Below, piece by piece: positions 1 to 11,550 of a stretch of DNA of 64,000 nt (positions are counted from its first letter, which is position 1; the number at the start of each line of letters is the position of its first letter). The notes beneath the pieces were generated by a model, which saw only the letters and a program-made list of their open reading frames with translations, did no database searches and had not been told where the DNA came from. This DNA is from Nemertoderma westbladi (lineage: Eukaryota; Xenacoelomorpha; Nemertodermatida; Nemertodermatidae): the NCBI GenBank assembly GCA_032718475.1, contig JAUCBJ010001578.1, forward strand, positions 1 through 64,000, in the 5' to 3' direction. Made by a program: the position numbers and the translations under genes.

Positions 1-1164
1 CTTTCATTACGCCACATCGCCAAGTGGAGATTCAATTGTGGCTGTGAATTATTATAATCATTATTAGATTGACAACACAGTGTTGTGGTAGTGTACCCGT
101 ACTAGACTTGAGTCTTGTAATATGCCCCACTAACAACTCCGGGCTACGTCCTGAAATACAGCCTCTATGGAATATTATTAAATTATTTTCATTAGAAATA
201 TTCACTAGAAAGCCAGTCTGTCAATTTAATCGTCCAGTATCAATTCCCGCAGGCTAATACAATTTATTTTCGGGCTAAGGATGCCCTGCCCACTGGCTAA
301 GAAAGCTTGCGGGTAAACGATTCCCATTTTGTGAGCTAAGAATTCCGCGGGCTAGGCTAAGTCATCACCCAACCGAACATACAGTTGACTGTAACTGCTT
401 TACTCGCATCTCTGTAACCACAACCCAAATGCTGTGATTCACAGTATGCGATTTCACCGTGCTGTCACCGCAAGTGTATCTGAGAACAGGCCCGTTACTG
501 GTACAGCTACAATTAGGTTCAAAAAATTAATGTAAAACATCGAAAGGAGCAGGTTAAAGGGGTGGTGTTTTCTAACCAAAACAATAAACCAAAGTAGATG
601 TCATATGGGATCGATTCGCGCTGGAGAACTTTTTTATTTGCGACCAGCTGGCGCCACTATTTGCGAGATAAGGTAGAAATTTTAATTAATATCGAGACAA
701 ATACAACGTCTGTTTAATTGTTTTTGGGCAAACAGAAAAGTCCTCCATGTTGAAATTTTAGTAAGAAAGTGCCAGGAGGCCAATCTCTTTGGTTCGCGGC
801 CTCCTGTGTATGGGTTAGTTGGCTGTCTACTTTCTTGGGAAGCCTTTAGTAAATTTCGAAATTTCGGGGAATTCCATTCCACAGCAGATAAATGGGTTTA
901 CATGCTGGGGCGGCATAAGCTAAGACCATTACACATGCTATGCCTTTACTTTGTTAGTGGTCTGTCGCTGTCGCCACCCCAAGCTAATAATATACAGCAA
1001 ATAGCACGGAGACCGCTGACTCCTGTAATCCCTATGACATAATTTGTTATGACTCGAATCAATTATTTATCCTTACAAGAAAGTAACGTATTTCCAACTT
1101 GTGGCAAGCCAGAAGGCCACAATGTCAACTGATATAATAATACAAAAGGGATATTCTCATATTA

Positions 1165-1361
1165 CCCCCCCCCCCCCCCCCCCCCCCCCAAGGATGTTTT
1201 TCTGTTTAGAAAAATGCTTTTGTTTCAGAAAATTTGGAATGTGGATCTTTAATATATATATATTATTTTTTTCTAATTTCAACTGGAATGGGTTTTTCAG
1301 TATGCTTTCACATGGCCTCCCCTCGGTACGCTAGTGCCCCCCCCCCCCCCCCCCCCCCCCC
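1165..1361. repeat. Two 25-nt poly-C homopolymers
   Basis: Uninterrupted C runs occupy 1165-1189 and 1337-1361. Both are exactly 25 nt as written and they lie 147 bp apart, end to start. The same length recurs as poly-G at 43176-43200. The runs could be true G-rich strand structures or homopolymers of uncertain length in the assembly. Confidence 0.9.
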
Positions 1362-1776
1362 ATTATAATGTATTGTAGTGTAGCCATCCACCCAACATAT
1401 TGCGTACTCAGAATTAAACTCCACACAGCCCCTACCCGCCCTTGCTTTCATTACCACCACACCGCCAAGTGGAGATTCAATTGCGGCTGTTATTTTCTGA
1501 TATTCGTTGTAAATTATTATAACCTAGGCGGTCCGGTTTAAATAACGGCTATAGCGTACAAACCTATGGTATGATATGGACGTGGTGTCCTGTGTGCTCT
1601 GCTGCAGCCATCCTACAGAGCACATAGAGCATTACTCACACAGGGAGAGCGAGAGAGAGATAGAGAGAGAGAGGGCTGCTTGATTGACACACGGCTCAGT
1701 GGGAATCTAGACTTTGAAGTGCAGCGCCTTTGGTAGAACTCAATGGCAGGATTTATAAGCCTGGTTCATTTCAATA

Positions 1777-1820
1777 TTTGATCAAACTTTGATCAAAGTT
1801 TGATCAATGTTTGATCAAAG
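1777..1820. promoter_or_regulatory. Cluster of TTTGATCAA motifs (TCF/LEF-like)
   Basis: Four TTTGATCAA palindromes follow one another with a spacing of about 10-12 bp. Several are extended to CTTTGATC or GATCAAAG, which matches the TCF/LEF consensus CTTTGATS. No gene start is visible next to the cluster, so a regulatory role is inferred from motif content only. A short tandem repeat is the simpler alternative. Confidence 0.35.
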
Positions 1821-1847
1821 GAATGCTTTTTGAGAGCGGGACTGTAC

Positions 1848-2128
1848 CCATGTTAATTTTATACTAGGTGGGATAAATGTTAGCCCTCTAAATCATTAAT
1901 TACCGATAGAAGAACCGAAATAATTCGATAAATTTCGCCCGAAAATCACGAAAATCGCCCAGCGGCAGACGGGCGAACTTCCGACGGCTCTGAGTATTAC
2001 GTTGCAACGAGTTAGGGCGAGACCTTTCTAACGAGATATAGCAAGCGAGATTTCATCGAGATGGGTTCGATTGTATAGCCGATGACAAACACACAGACAG
2101 ACAATCGATATTTATATATATAGATTAG
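1848..2128 (+). mobile_element. Isolated tail of an R1 rolling-circle-type repeat
   Basis: This is the 3' tail seen at the end of every R1-A unit. It runs from ACCCATGTTAATTTTATAC through a diverged CGCCCAGCGGCAGAC core, GCGAGATTTCATCGAGATGG and a short ACAG run to an AT-rich end. The hairpin of the next unit follows directly. The 147-bp array that should precede the tail is absent, so this copy is truncated at its left. Confidence 0.75.
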
Positions 2129-3700
2129 ACTAGAAAGCCTGTGGCCCTTCGGGCCACAGCTTTCTAGTGCATGTGCAGATTATATATGAATATGTGTGGG
2201 AGATTGGAGAACTGCATACGGAACAGACACCATCATTAAATAAAACACCACCCCCATAAGAGATAACTGTCAAGTTTCAACTTTAGGCAGATTGTAAATA
2301 ACAAAATTTCCAGAAAATGATCACTTTCAGATCCACCCTCTACCTGCGGACTGGTGAAATGCAGACGACGCTGCAGTTTGGTAAAGATGGGGTTTATGGT
2401 GAAGTAAAATGCCTGCCTTTCAAGTTTCAGCTTAAACAGATTGTAAATAACAAAATTGGTGTAGATGTTCACATTCAGACATTTCACCCTCTAGCGGTAG
2501 ACACTGAAGAACTGTAGACGACTCTGGGACTCCGTAAAGATACAGAATATGCTGTAGTAGATTCCTGCCAAGTTCCAGCTCAAAGGGATTAAAAAGAACC
2601 AATTGGGATGAGGTGTTCACTAACAGACAATTCGCCCTCTAGCGGCAGATAGGGGAACTGTATACAACTCTGCGACTCAGTAAATGTAGAGCCTATGCTG
2701 TAGTAGATGCCTACCAAGTTTCAGTCTAAACCGTTAGTAAATAACAAAGTTGGAGAAGATGTTAACTTTCAGACATTTCACCCTCTAGCGGTAGACTGGG
2801 GAAGTGAATAGGATTCTGCAACCCCATAAAGATACAGCCTATGATGTAGTAGATACCAACCAAGTTTCAGCTCAAAATGATTAAAAAGAACCAAATGGGA
2901 TGAGGTTTTCACTATCAGACAATTCGCCCTCTAGCGGCCGACTGTGGAACTGTAGACGACTCTACTACTCCGCAAAGATATAGCCTATGCTATAGTAGAT
3001 GCCTACCAAGTTTCAGTCTAAAAGGATTGTAAATAACAAAGTTGGAGGAGATGTTAACTTTCATACATTTCGCCCTCTAGCGGCAGACGCGGGTAATGTA
3101 GACAATTCTGCGCGACTCAGTAAAGATATAGCCTATGCTGTAGTAAATGCCTACCAAGTTCAGTCTAAATGGATTATAAATAACAAAGTTGGAGAAGATG
3201 TTAACTTTCAGACATTTCGCCCTCTAGCGGTAGACTGGGGAATTGTAAATGACTCTGCGACTCAGTAAAGATACAGCCTATGCTGTAGTAGATGCCTACC
3301 AAGTTTCAGTCTAAACGGATTGTAAATAACAAAGTTGGAGAAGATGTTAACTCTCAGACATTTAGCCCTCTATCTAACGGTAGACTGGGGAACTGTGGAC
3401 AACTCAGTGACTCCGGAAATATACAGCCTATGCTGCAGTATATAGCTACCAAGTTTCAGCTCAAAAGCATTAAAAACAACCCAATATGATCAGGTTTTCA
3501 CTATCGGACAATTCGCCCTCTAGCGGCAGATGGGGGAACTTCAGACGGCTCTGAGTATTACGTTGCAACGAGTTAGGGCAAGACCTATCTAACGAGCTAT
3601 AGTAAGCGAGATTTCATCGAGATTAGATGTATAATATTAGATAAAATAATAATACAGTAAGTATAGGCCTACAGAAATAATTATTTTACTTTTAATATTC
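2129..3700 (+). mobile_element. R1-A unit 1 (hairpin plus 147-bp array)
   Basis: The unit opens with a hairpin at 2129-2168 (stem ACTAGAAAGC, inner stem GTGGCCC, TTCG loop). An array of about nine units follows, each marked by CCCTCTAGCGG. The cores start at 2487, 2635, 2781, 2927, 3073, 3220, 3366 and 3515, giving steps of 146-149 bp. Two flavours alternate, one with AGTTGGAGAAGATGTTAAC before the core and one with ATGGGATGAGGTTTTCAC. The tail from about 3545 has lost its ACAG run and ends at TTTTAATATTC, directly against the next hairpin. Hairpin, tandem core, tail and microsatellite is the layout of Helentron-associated non-autonomous repeats (DINE/HINE/pearl type). It encodes no protein. 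Confidence 0.75.
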
Positions 3701-3938
3701 ACTAGAAAGCCTGTGGCCCTTCGGGCCACAGCTTTCTAGTGCACGTGCAGATGATATATGAATATGTGTGGGAGATATGAGAACTGCATACGGAACAGAC
3801 ACCATCATTAAATAAAACACCACCCCCATAAGAGATAACTGTCAAGTTTCAACTTTAGGCAGATTGTAAATAACAAAATTTCCAGAAAATGATCACTTTC
3901 AGATCCACCCTCTACCTGCGGACTGGTGAAATGCAGAC
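3701..3938 (+). mobile_element. R1-A unit 2, part left of the BEL insertion
   Basis: The hairpin is at 3701-3740 and is followed by the start of the 147-bp array (CCACCCTCTACCTGCGGAC). The unit stops at GTGAAATGCAGAC, where the LTR retrotransposon begins, and resumes at 15907. Uninterrupted copies elsewhere (for example near 27475) read straight through from ATGCAGAC to GGCGCTGC, so the interruption is exact. Confidence 0.85.
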
Positions 3939-5140
3939 TGTTCGCGCTTTTGAAGACCTTTAGCAGTTTAACCCGCCAAAATTTATATGTCTTTTAGTTA
4001 ATTAAAACACCTTTAGCATACGACAATATTTTATGCTAATAAACAAAACATTAGCCGATGTCAGCCCATGCGCGATCATTCACCCGATGGATCTACACCC
4101 GGGAGGCTGAATTCGGATGCTTAAATTTTATTATTGCAGTGTAAGGTTGCAGTGTAAACCTACTGTATTATTCGATAGATCGTTAATAATTAATTTCTGA
4201 CAGATATTATTGGCTTTCGGGAAATATTAACAGTTCCTTTAGGACGTGGCGCTCTATCTATTTAAACAGAGCTAGGACTTATACCAAACGCAACGATAAT
4301 GCTTATAATTAAAGTATAAAGCGCATTCTTTAGGAAATGCTTTGTTACCAATCACAATCATGCACACTATTCTGCCGACCGTCAGTAAATTTGATCACAC
4401 ATAAAAAGAACAGCAATTGACTCAGGTAGTGTCTACTAAATAACATTAGATTCAATACACACCACATGGATATAAATCGCAATTGTAATATATAGCCCGT
4501 CTCTCTAACCTGTAGTGTATCAAGAAAATTGGGTAATTTTGGGTGATTTATCTGTATTCTCCAAAGAGCAATATTTCATCAACAAATAGATACAATTAAT
4601 AACTGACGGTAAATAACAGTACAAACAATATAATTAATAAGTAAAGTTCGTGCCGTGTGCCGATAGTCAAGATCAGATTAGTAGATTAGTTTAGGTAACA
4701 GTTTATACTTTCGATAATTTAAGCAGTTTTACTGGAGTTCTTCCCAAAAGCCGGTGTTATGGCGAAAAATGGGAACACAACAACAGAATCATATGACTAG
4801 CTCCCTATACAAGGATACCAACTACCCTTATTCCACGAAGCTCCCGTTCAACACAGAGGATGAGCAGTGAGATAGGAAAATTTCAGTTCAGTAGCTCTGG
4901 GATAGGTCGAAATCAACGCCCACTCAAATTCTATTGGCCGATACGGACAGCAGGGCTGAGGCAACCTCCCTAAGCTGGTTGGCCGATTAAACGGAGCCCA
5001 GATACTTCCGTACAGCACATCAGCCAATAAGCTGGTAGCTTACACTATTCTAGCTAGGTATCCCTTTTAGAGTATTCAGCGACAGGGGGGGAACTGGTTG
5101 GCAAGGCAAACGAATCAGTTATCCCCCAAAAGCTTTTACA
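3939..5140 (-). repeat. 3' LTR of the BEL/Pao element
   Basis: Direct repeat of 14862-15906, 1202 bp, bounded by TGTTCGCGC and GCTTTTACA. It is the 3' LTR because the genes are on the minus strand. It keeps a block of about 160 bp (about 4523-4685) that the other LTR lacks. Confidence 0.9.
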
Positions 5141-5218
5141 CCGCTCCCAGAAAATGGGATTTAAGTCTATAAAATATACAAAATCACAGTTTCTTAAATA
5201 CGAAAATACTCTAAACAG

Positions 5219-5533
5219 TTAGTCTTTCATGCGCGGACGGCGTTTACGCAGTTTTTTAAAGCTAGCAAGAGTCTTTCTCTCTTTGGGGCGAGCCACTTTA
5301 CAAGGAGGGCTATAACTCCTGGGTGAAGGGTGCAATATGATTGCATCAGAAGGTATGGGGTTACGATCGGTATATCCGCCGTTTCGATATGCTTCTCCTC
5401 GAGCTGATTTTACTCCGCTCATTGTTGGACACGTTCGTCCAAAACTCTCGCCGAGAATAGAGTCGTCCAAGCTCGATATCGTCTTAGAGATTCTGGATTT
5501 CCCAATCGAACTGAGATAAATCCAATTCGTTTA
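5219..5533 (-). CDS. Small basic-tailed ORF in the BEL 3' region, hypothetical
   Basis: I do not recognise this protein. The open frame runs from a stop at 5531-5533 to a stop near 5219 without an ATG at its beginning. A possible splice acceptor (TTTATCTCAG) lies just inside the frame near 5513, so this may be a 3' exon, but the donor is unknown. The last 25 residues are strongly basic (KKLRKRRPRMKD at the end), like a nuclear-localisation or RNA-binding tail. It lies downstream of pol, where some BEL/Pao and retroviral elements carry env or accessory genes. No signal peptide or membrane segment is visible, so env is unlikely. It may also be a chance frame. Confidence 0.3.
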
Positions 5534-6071
5534 TCGCTTGGACTTGCCGTTACAACTTACGTTTATATGAACAAACGCAGGTTTTAGGTGTCCGCGTCTC
5601 AATACGGCTAGATAAGATTGGTGACTAGCTAGAGCTTACTGCTGGAGTGTTACCGATTAATTGTTAGGGTAACACTAGATCTTTGAAAAGTGAATACAGC
5701 TCGGGAGGATCCGTCATACCAATAGGATCAAGAGTCTGAGATCTCACTAGGGAATGAGGAGGTCTGACCGAGAATTCCGGAACTCCGATCATGGGTTTGT
5801 TTAGTGATCGTTCGAGACGAGCGATCGTAGGTGATACGTCGAACAGGTTTCGCTCGAAACTCCCGTAAGTATAACGCGTAAAACTGTGTTTAGCGTAACG
5901 TCTCTGCGGATGTTTATGTTTTTCCGTTTGTTGGTTGGGTCTTGGGCATTCGTCACAATAATACCAAAGACGTACGTCCTGTAGAGGAAACGGGTGATAT
6001 TTATTTGGGGTTACAATGCTTCTCTCAAGAATTCCAAATATACGTTGGAGTTACCGCGTTTATCAGTTTCT

Positions 6072-6458
6072 TTAACGTCTTTTCTTTCGAGTCGATTTAC
6101 GAATAGAATTATCGTGTTCCATTCTCGGTTTATCGTTACGACTCCGCTGGGTATGATATTTAAATAAACCCATTTCCATTTTGGTGTCTACATCGCCCGT
6201 ATCATGTAGATCGGTAGGATGGCCGGTAGTTAAGAATTCCATATACGTACCATTACGATTCGTATAGCGAGCGGTGAATTTTCTATAGTCCAATTCACGC
6301 GTAAGTTGTTCCTGGGACCTCGGCGGTTCGATATAACGACCATCGTCCTCCGTAATAGTCGGATCGGCTTCACCGCGTATCAAGCTATCCACAAACGCTT
6401 GTAAAGGTAGGGTATATCGCTCTCTAATACCAAGGTCATCTTCTATTAATTCCGTCAT
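6072..6458 (-). CDS. Second small basic-tailed ORF in the BEL 3' region, hypothetical
   Basis: A 128-residue frame with an ATG at 6458 and a stop upstream in frame. A sequence resembling a splice acceptor (AAACTCAG) sits about 10 bp before the ATG. The N-terminal two thirds are acidic and hydrophilic (DDLGIRERY, ITEDDGRY). The end is basic (IRKSTRKKRR). There is no signal peptide or membrane helix, and I recognise no family. With the neighbouring frame at 5219-5533 it shares position downstream of pol, a CTCAG just upstream, and a basic C-terminus. A spliced accessory protein of the element is possible. Chance is the main alternative. Confidence 0.4.
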   Translation of the reverse strand: MTELIEDDLGIRERYTLPLQAFVDSLIRGEADPTITEDDGRYIEPPRSQEQLTRELDYRKFTARYTNRNGTYMEFLTTGHPTDLHDTGDVDTKMEMGLFKYHTQRSRNDKPRMEHDNSIRKSTRKKRR

Positions 6459-8088
6459 ATCTGCTATCTGAGTTTATTAATATTGGTATGAGTCAATATT
6501 TAGGCAAGCGGGCGTCGCTGCCTACTAGTCTTTACCCTCGGACAGTGGGTTTCTCAGCGCCGATGTATCGTTGTCGCGGTGTTCACGCCAACATGTAGCA
6601 ACAACACGACAACGACAACCGGCACAAGTCCCACCACTGTCCGTCCCAAAGGCTTGAATCCACTTGAGGTTATCTCGGTAGAGTTAGGGCTACTTTACAA
6701 TTGCGATTAGCTACTGTAAACACACTTTAGTAGTAACATTCACCTATAAACGCACAAATTCCATACAATCATTACTTACTGCACACATGCAGGCCATTTG
6801 TCCGTTAGTCAGTGTCTTCCAGAATGTCACGTTATTACTATGTATCCTTGGATACTAATAGTGCGCTATGTATCCTCTTATGCTACGCAATGGGGCAAGC
6901 CTTTTATTGTTCCTTTAACTTGCTTCTAATTCTAGCGTGGGTGTTGCCATGGTGACATTATGGAAAACTAGCGGTAGAATTAGGGTAATTCTCATGCATA
7001 CAGATCTGGGATGCTATTTAATAGTAATTCTTTAATTGTCAATATCCTCTTTATGCATGATTTTATAAATTTTATCGGCTATTGACTATATATTGGAGAT
7101 TCTCGCACTCTAGTACACTCAATATGATGAATCTCCGCTCCCATGATCTATTAATTAATGGAATTTTGGGAATGTTATAAATTGTACAAAAATGACAATT
7201 TATGAAATTCATTTAAAATATGAATTTAAATTTATTCCCGTGAATTTTATTATTTGATGTTAAAATTGACACAATTTGATTCCAGAGCAGGTCTGGGGAC
7301 ATAAGATCCTTAATTCTATGAAATTTGTCTTTTAAGAGTATCGGTAAGGGCTACGATATCTTAATCGACTAGAATTGTTAACGGATCTGAATTTTACAGA
7401 TTTTAATAAATATTAAATTAATATTTAAGATGGGCACCGATTTATTCCAAAACTTGTCTGGGGACGTTAACCACTGATTCTAGAATTTGTCTTTCAAGTA
7501 TATCGGTGGGTGCCGCGATATCTTAATCGACTAGAATTACAGATGGTCAAAAGGTTTAACAGATTTATTTGCGATTTACGCTACTGTTAGAGGGACATCA
7601 CGCTACTATATGTATTATTTGAAATAAGGTAGAAGAGCAATATCGCACGAAGCAATGTCAGTGTGAAGAGGCAAGTCGTTTCCAAGGTCTACCCAGAGCT
7701 TGGTTTAGCCGAGACACGAGGATCTGAACTTTGCATTCCTAATACTCTGCCTACCAATAATACTTAAATATAGTAGTGGCTTTATTGTACTTTAATAAGT
7801 ACTGACATATCATCTTACTATAGTCTCACATTTATAATATAATACGGACAGTAAGGAAAGAGAAAAAATAATTATTTCTTGCCGTCGCACTAAATATATA
7901 TTATAAGTAATTACGTACGTAATAAACACTAATATATTGCACTAATCTACTAAATAATCGCTAAAATAACATTCTACTAAATAAAATTAAAGAAAACGAT
8001 TATAATAAAATTACGTAATAATACATACATAAATATAAAATAAAAACAAATATAAAATGATATAGTCACACGCCCACTCCACATGCTA

Positions 8089-11000
8089 TCACGTTATGGA
8101 GTCCCTAGATATTTGTCGGATTAGGGAAGTAGTCGTAGGAAGAGTATCTTGCCTTCCATAGTTTCCGGACAGTTTTCGGTCTCTTTCCAGTAAACATAAA
8201 CGACTAGCTGGGCGATTGAGTTGTTGTGTTACTTTCTCCGCTCCCTTGGCCTGTCTAATCTCCGCCGTGGTAAGATGAGGGGGCCATTCTTCTTCTTCTT
8301 TACTTAAGAAGTCAGATCCACCTAACCAGCCTGGAGTATCTATTAGTTCTTGAGGAGTTGCTCCTCTGGAAGCGATGTCGGCTGGATTAATCGTCCCAAG
8401 GCAATGTCTCCATTGATCTACATTGGAGTTAATATCGTCATTATCTGAGGAGTATGGTGTTCCCTCAGTTAGTTCGTCCACCTCACTGCTTTCCACTTCC
8501 CAATTGTTTACTTGATATATTTGTTCGTGGGGCATTCTCTCTTCGAGAGTTCTACGGGAAGGGCCAGTAAAGTACCAACCTACTCTAGTTCTTACCGCAT
8601 AGGTTTGCAGTGGCTGTGGTTGAGCAGGCCGTTTCTCCAATGTCTCAAGCGCTTCGTGCGCGTTTTGGCCGATGAGTATTTGCACTCCAGGATAATCTGT
8701 CTGGAATCGAGGTATCTTAAGATGTTGGATGTTCTCATCCTCGTCCCAATTATAAAGGTCTGCTTGGGTAGTAGCGAAGTTCTTTATAGCCACCATTTTT
8801 ACTGACCTTACACCTTGTGTTCCTAACTTATCCTGGGGGGTGGACAACACACCTACATAGTAATCTGCCGTCAGGGTAGATTTCCAAACCTGCATAATTC
8901 CTGACATATTCAATTTAGTCCGGAACTTGGGTTGTCCAGCAAAGATATCTTCGGCTAGCTCTTGATCGATGAATGTTCCTGTGCTGCCGGAGTCCAGGAG
9001 GGCGTTCACTATGTAACTTTTGTTAAGACCGTGAACTCTTACCTGCACTACAGGAAATTCTCTGATTCCTACGTTGGAAGTTGGAGCTTTCCAAGATGAT
9101 TGTTTGGTAAAAGTAGTTGGGGGAAACTCATCGTTGATGTCCTTTTCGTAAGTAAGTGCTTGATACACTGCGGTATTTATTAGATAACAGGATTCATTGG
9201 CGTCGGAGAATTCGTCAGTATAGAATCCTTCCATCTCAGACTCCTGATCAGTGTCATTTACATCACTGAATTGGACATGTAGTTCGGGCTCACTTACCTG
9301 ACTCTGTTTGTCTCGTTCGAACTCACTGTGTAACAAGATGTGATGTTTCGCGCCACACTTTGCACACTTTATGTTGGAGTAACAGGTTCGCCGTTGGTGT
9401 CCTGGTCGGAGGTAATTATAGCATAACCGCTTATTCCACAGGACTGTACGTCTGTCTACAAGGGATTTCTTTAGAAATTCAGCACACGCGCTCAAACGGT
9501 GGGGCCCGTCGCACAGCGCACATTTTGGTTTGATGTTACTCACCTTAACTTGGTTAACGTTATGCACTCTCGTTCTTTCTTCGGGCTTTCTTCCGTGAAT
9601 TCTCTTAGGAGACGTAGGAGGAGTTGTTGTTACCTGTTCTCTCCTGTCACTGGTTCGAGACTTGTATTTACTTACGTCTTTATAGGTCTTGTTGTCATAG
9701 TAAGATTTTGCTGCATCTTTCCCGCTGTCCTCTTCTTGAGAAGCTTGGCTTTCGCCGTCGTCAGTATAACACACTGGTATTATCCTTCTCCTAGAAACGG
9801 GTTTCTCACTTACCTTATTTTCCGATGTTTTCTCTCTGGACTGCTTGATGAGTTGTAGTTTTACTTTACAATCTAAGAAGGACATGAGATCAGCCATGGT
9901 AGGACTTCGTCGTTGTTGTTCATTCATGTACAACACTTTATTGTCCCAGCGTGTACATACTCCACCCTTTGGTAAAGTAGAGACTACGGCTCCAATAACC
10001 ATGGAACTTTGATACTCATGAGACTTACCTAACCAGTCCAGTTGTCTACAGATCTCTTGAATTTCATCGGAAAACTCTATAATCCCACTACTAAGGAAGT
10101 GTCGGGGGGCTACTAATTTTGCATACAAATACTTAGCTATGTTATCCTTGTTACCATACCTGATGTTTAATGTATCCCAAACTTGTCTTAATCCTTCTGG
10201 ATGTCCAATAAACTTTAACGCCATTAACTTGGGAAGTCCTTCCAAACATTTGATGAGGAATCTAAGTTTCTCTCCGTTAGATAGTACAGAGTTCTGTATG
10301 CTATCTTTGTAATATTTGTTGAAAGGTAACCATTTCATCTCATCTCCATTGAATTTGACGATCTCTCCCACTTTGACCGCTTGGCGGGCTTCTGTTCTAG
10401 CCATCTGACGCGTAAAGCTTTCTTGGGCCATCGTGTTATTTAATATCGAATTATCGGTATATAAATTTTTCGGATCATTATCAGGTCTATAGGGAATATC
10501 ATTAATAACAGGTCTATAATCACCCTTAATAGGGTTTGCTATAGGAGTTTCAACTTCACTAGCAGTATAGATGCGTGTAGGCTCCACACCTTGCGCATGT
10601 AATACTTCAGACCTAACAGGTTGACACAATGTTACAGGGGGTATTGGTATGCCCTTTTGTATATTGACTAATTTGTCGCGTTCTAGCGCGATACTTTGCT
10701 GCACTTCTTGCAACTCTGCTCTACCTTCCCTCACTGTTCCCTTAAGTTGGTGGACAGTCTCCTGCATCTGTCCCAGCAGGAGATTCATCACACGCCGTCC
10801 CTCTTCCACCCACTCAACCGCCGAAGCGGGAGTCGCCAACATAGTAGCGGGCTGACGCGGGACGACGGGAGACAAATTTTTAATTTCTCTCTCTGCTATC
10901 TGGACAGGGATATTCTCCTGGACTGTTCCACCGGGTACAGGCAGTGTAGTACTATGTAAAGGGAATTTAGAGTTAAGCTCTGGAAGTACAGGGGTCTCTA

Positions 11001-11550
11001 ACACAGAAGTGACTTTGGGAACGACAGGCCTAATTATCTCAGGCTCATCAACTATTGTAGAGAGTCTTTGGACCTTAATACTTTGAGGTGTAGGTTCTAT
11101 ACTACTCAAGTCTGTGCTAGCTAGCTGTCTTCTAACAGCTGGGGGCAAATCAGGCAATTTGCGACGGTAAGAGGTTTTTCTACGCCTACTTAGATGAGAT
11201 CTATTTCCCCCGCCTTCAGGATCGGTAGTATCGCCTTCCTCCGAGGATGTGTATCCCTGGCGCTTGGGAGTAGATTTTCTCATCATCTGCATTTGATTAG
11301 CAGTAAACTGTTTATTTATACTGTCTTGCGTCTCTTGCAGATTTTCCAACTCCAGTTGGATAGTCTCCTCAGAAGCTCTCCGTTCTGCTTCTGCCACTGC
11401 GCTTTTCTTTCTGCTTCTGCTTCTGCCGCCTTTCTTTCGGCTTCTGCTTTTGCTTCTGCCGACTTTCTTTCGGCTTCTGCTTTTGCCGACTTTCTTTCGG
11501 CTTCTGCTTTTGCCGCCTCTGCTGCTGCCACCTTTCTTTTCTCTATCCAT
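8089..11550 (-). pseudogene. BEL/Pao Gag-Pol polyprotein lacking RT and RNase H
   Basis: A 1153-residue open frame. In order: an Arg/Ser/Lys-rich start (1-55, partly a simple-sequence shadow), a low-complexity linker, a DUF1759-like Gag region (about 394-570, with LIKCLEGLP and VWDTLNIRYG), Cys/His knuckles (about 690-740) and a retropepsin-like protease of DUF1758 type (about 840-1000) with catalytic ALLDSGSTGTFI, Asp about 853. About 55 residues after the protease the frame passes directly into INPADIASRGATPQEL (about 1056), a motif that in intact BEL/Pao follows RNase H near the integrase N-terminus. Several hundred residues of RT and RNase H are therefore gone without breaking the frame, and no integrase catalytic core follows. 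One knuckle reads CYNYLRPGH, with Tyr in place of the second Cys. The upstream part of Gag lies in another frame (11316-12704). Confidence 0.88.

Larger units (their letters stand above)
1..1847. other. Unassigned flank without a recognisable gene
   Basis: No open frame here shows a recognisable domain or convincing codon structure. Positions 1-55 and about 1444-1520 are diverged direct repeats sharing GCCAAGTGGAGATTCAATTG, so the intervening 1.4 kb may be an old insertion or a duplication. Positions about 540-593 hold one copy of the 68-bp unit that is tandemly repeated at 58.3-59.0 kb. A short GA-rich microsatellite lies near 1649-1676. Confidence 0.6.
5141..8088 (-). other. 3' region of the BEL element, between pol and LTR
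   Basis: This holds about 2.9 kb between the end of the pol frame and the 3' LTR. An integrase catalytic core would be expected near here, but no integrase motif is visible. It contains two short minus-strand frames with basic C-termini (listed separately). A diverged internal duplication lies at about 7260-7380 and 7440-7550, both copies containing GTCTGGGGAC and TCTTAATCGACTAGAATT. The remainder is AT-rich and apparently non-coding. Confidence 0.6.

Noticed and set aside
8512-9858. Plus-strand frames of 97 and 119 codons
   Set aside because: They are antisense shadows of the BEL polyprotein.
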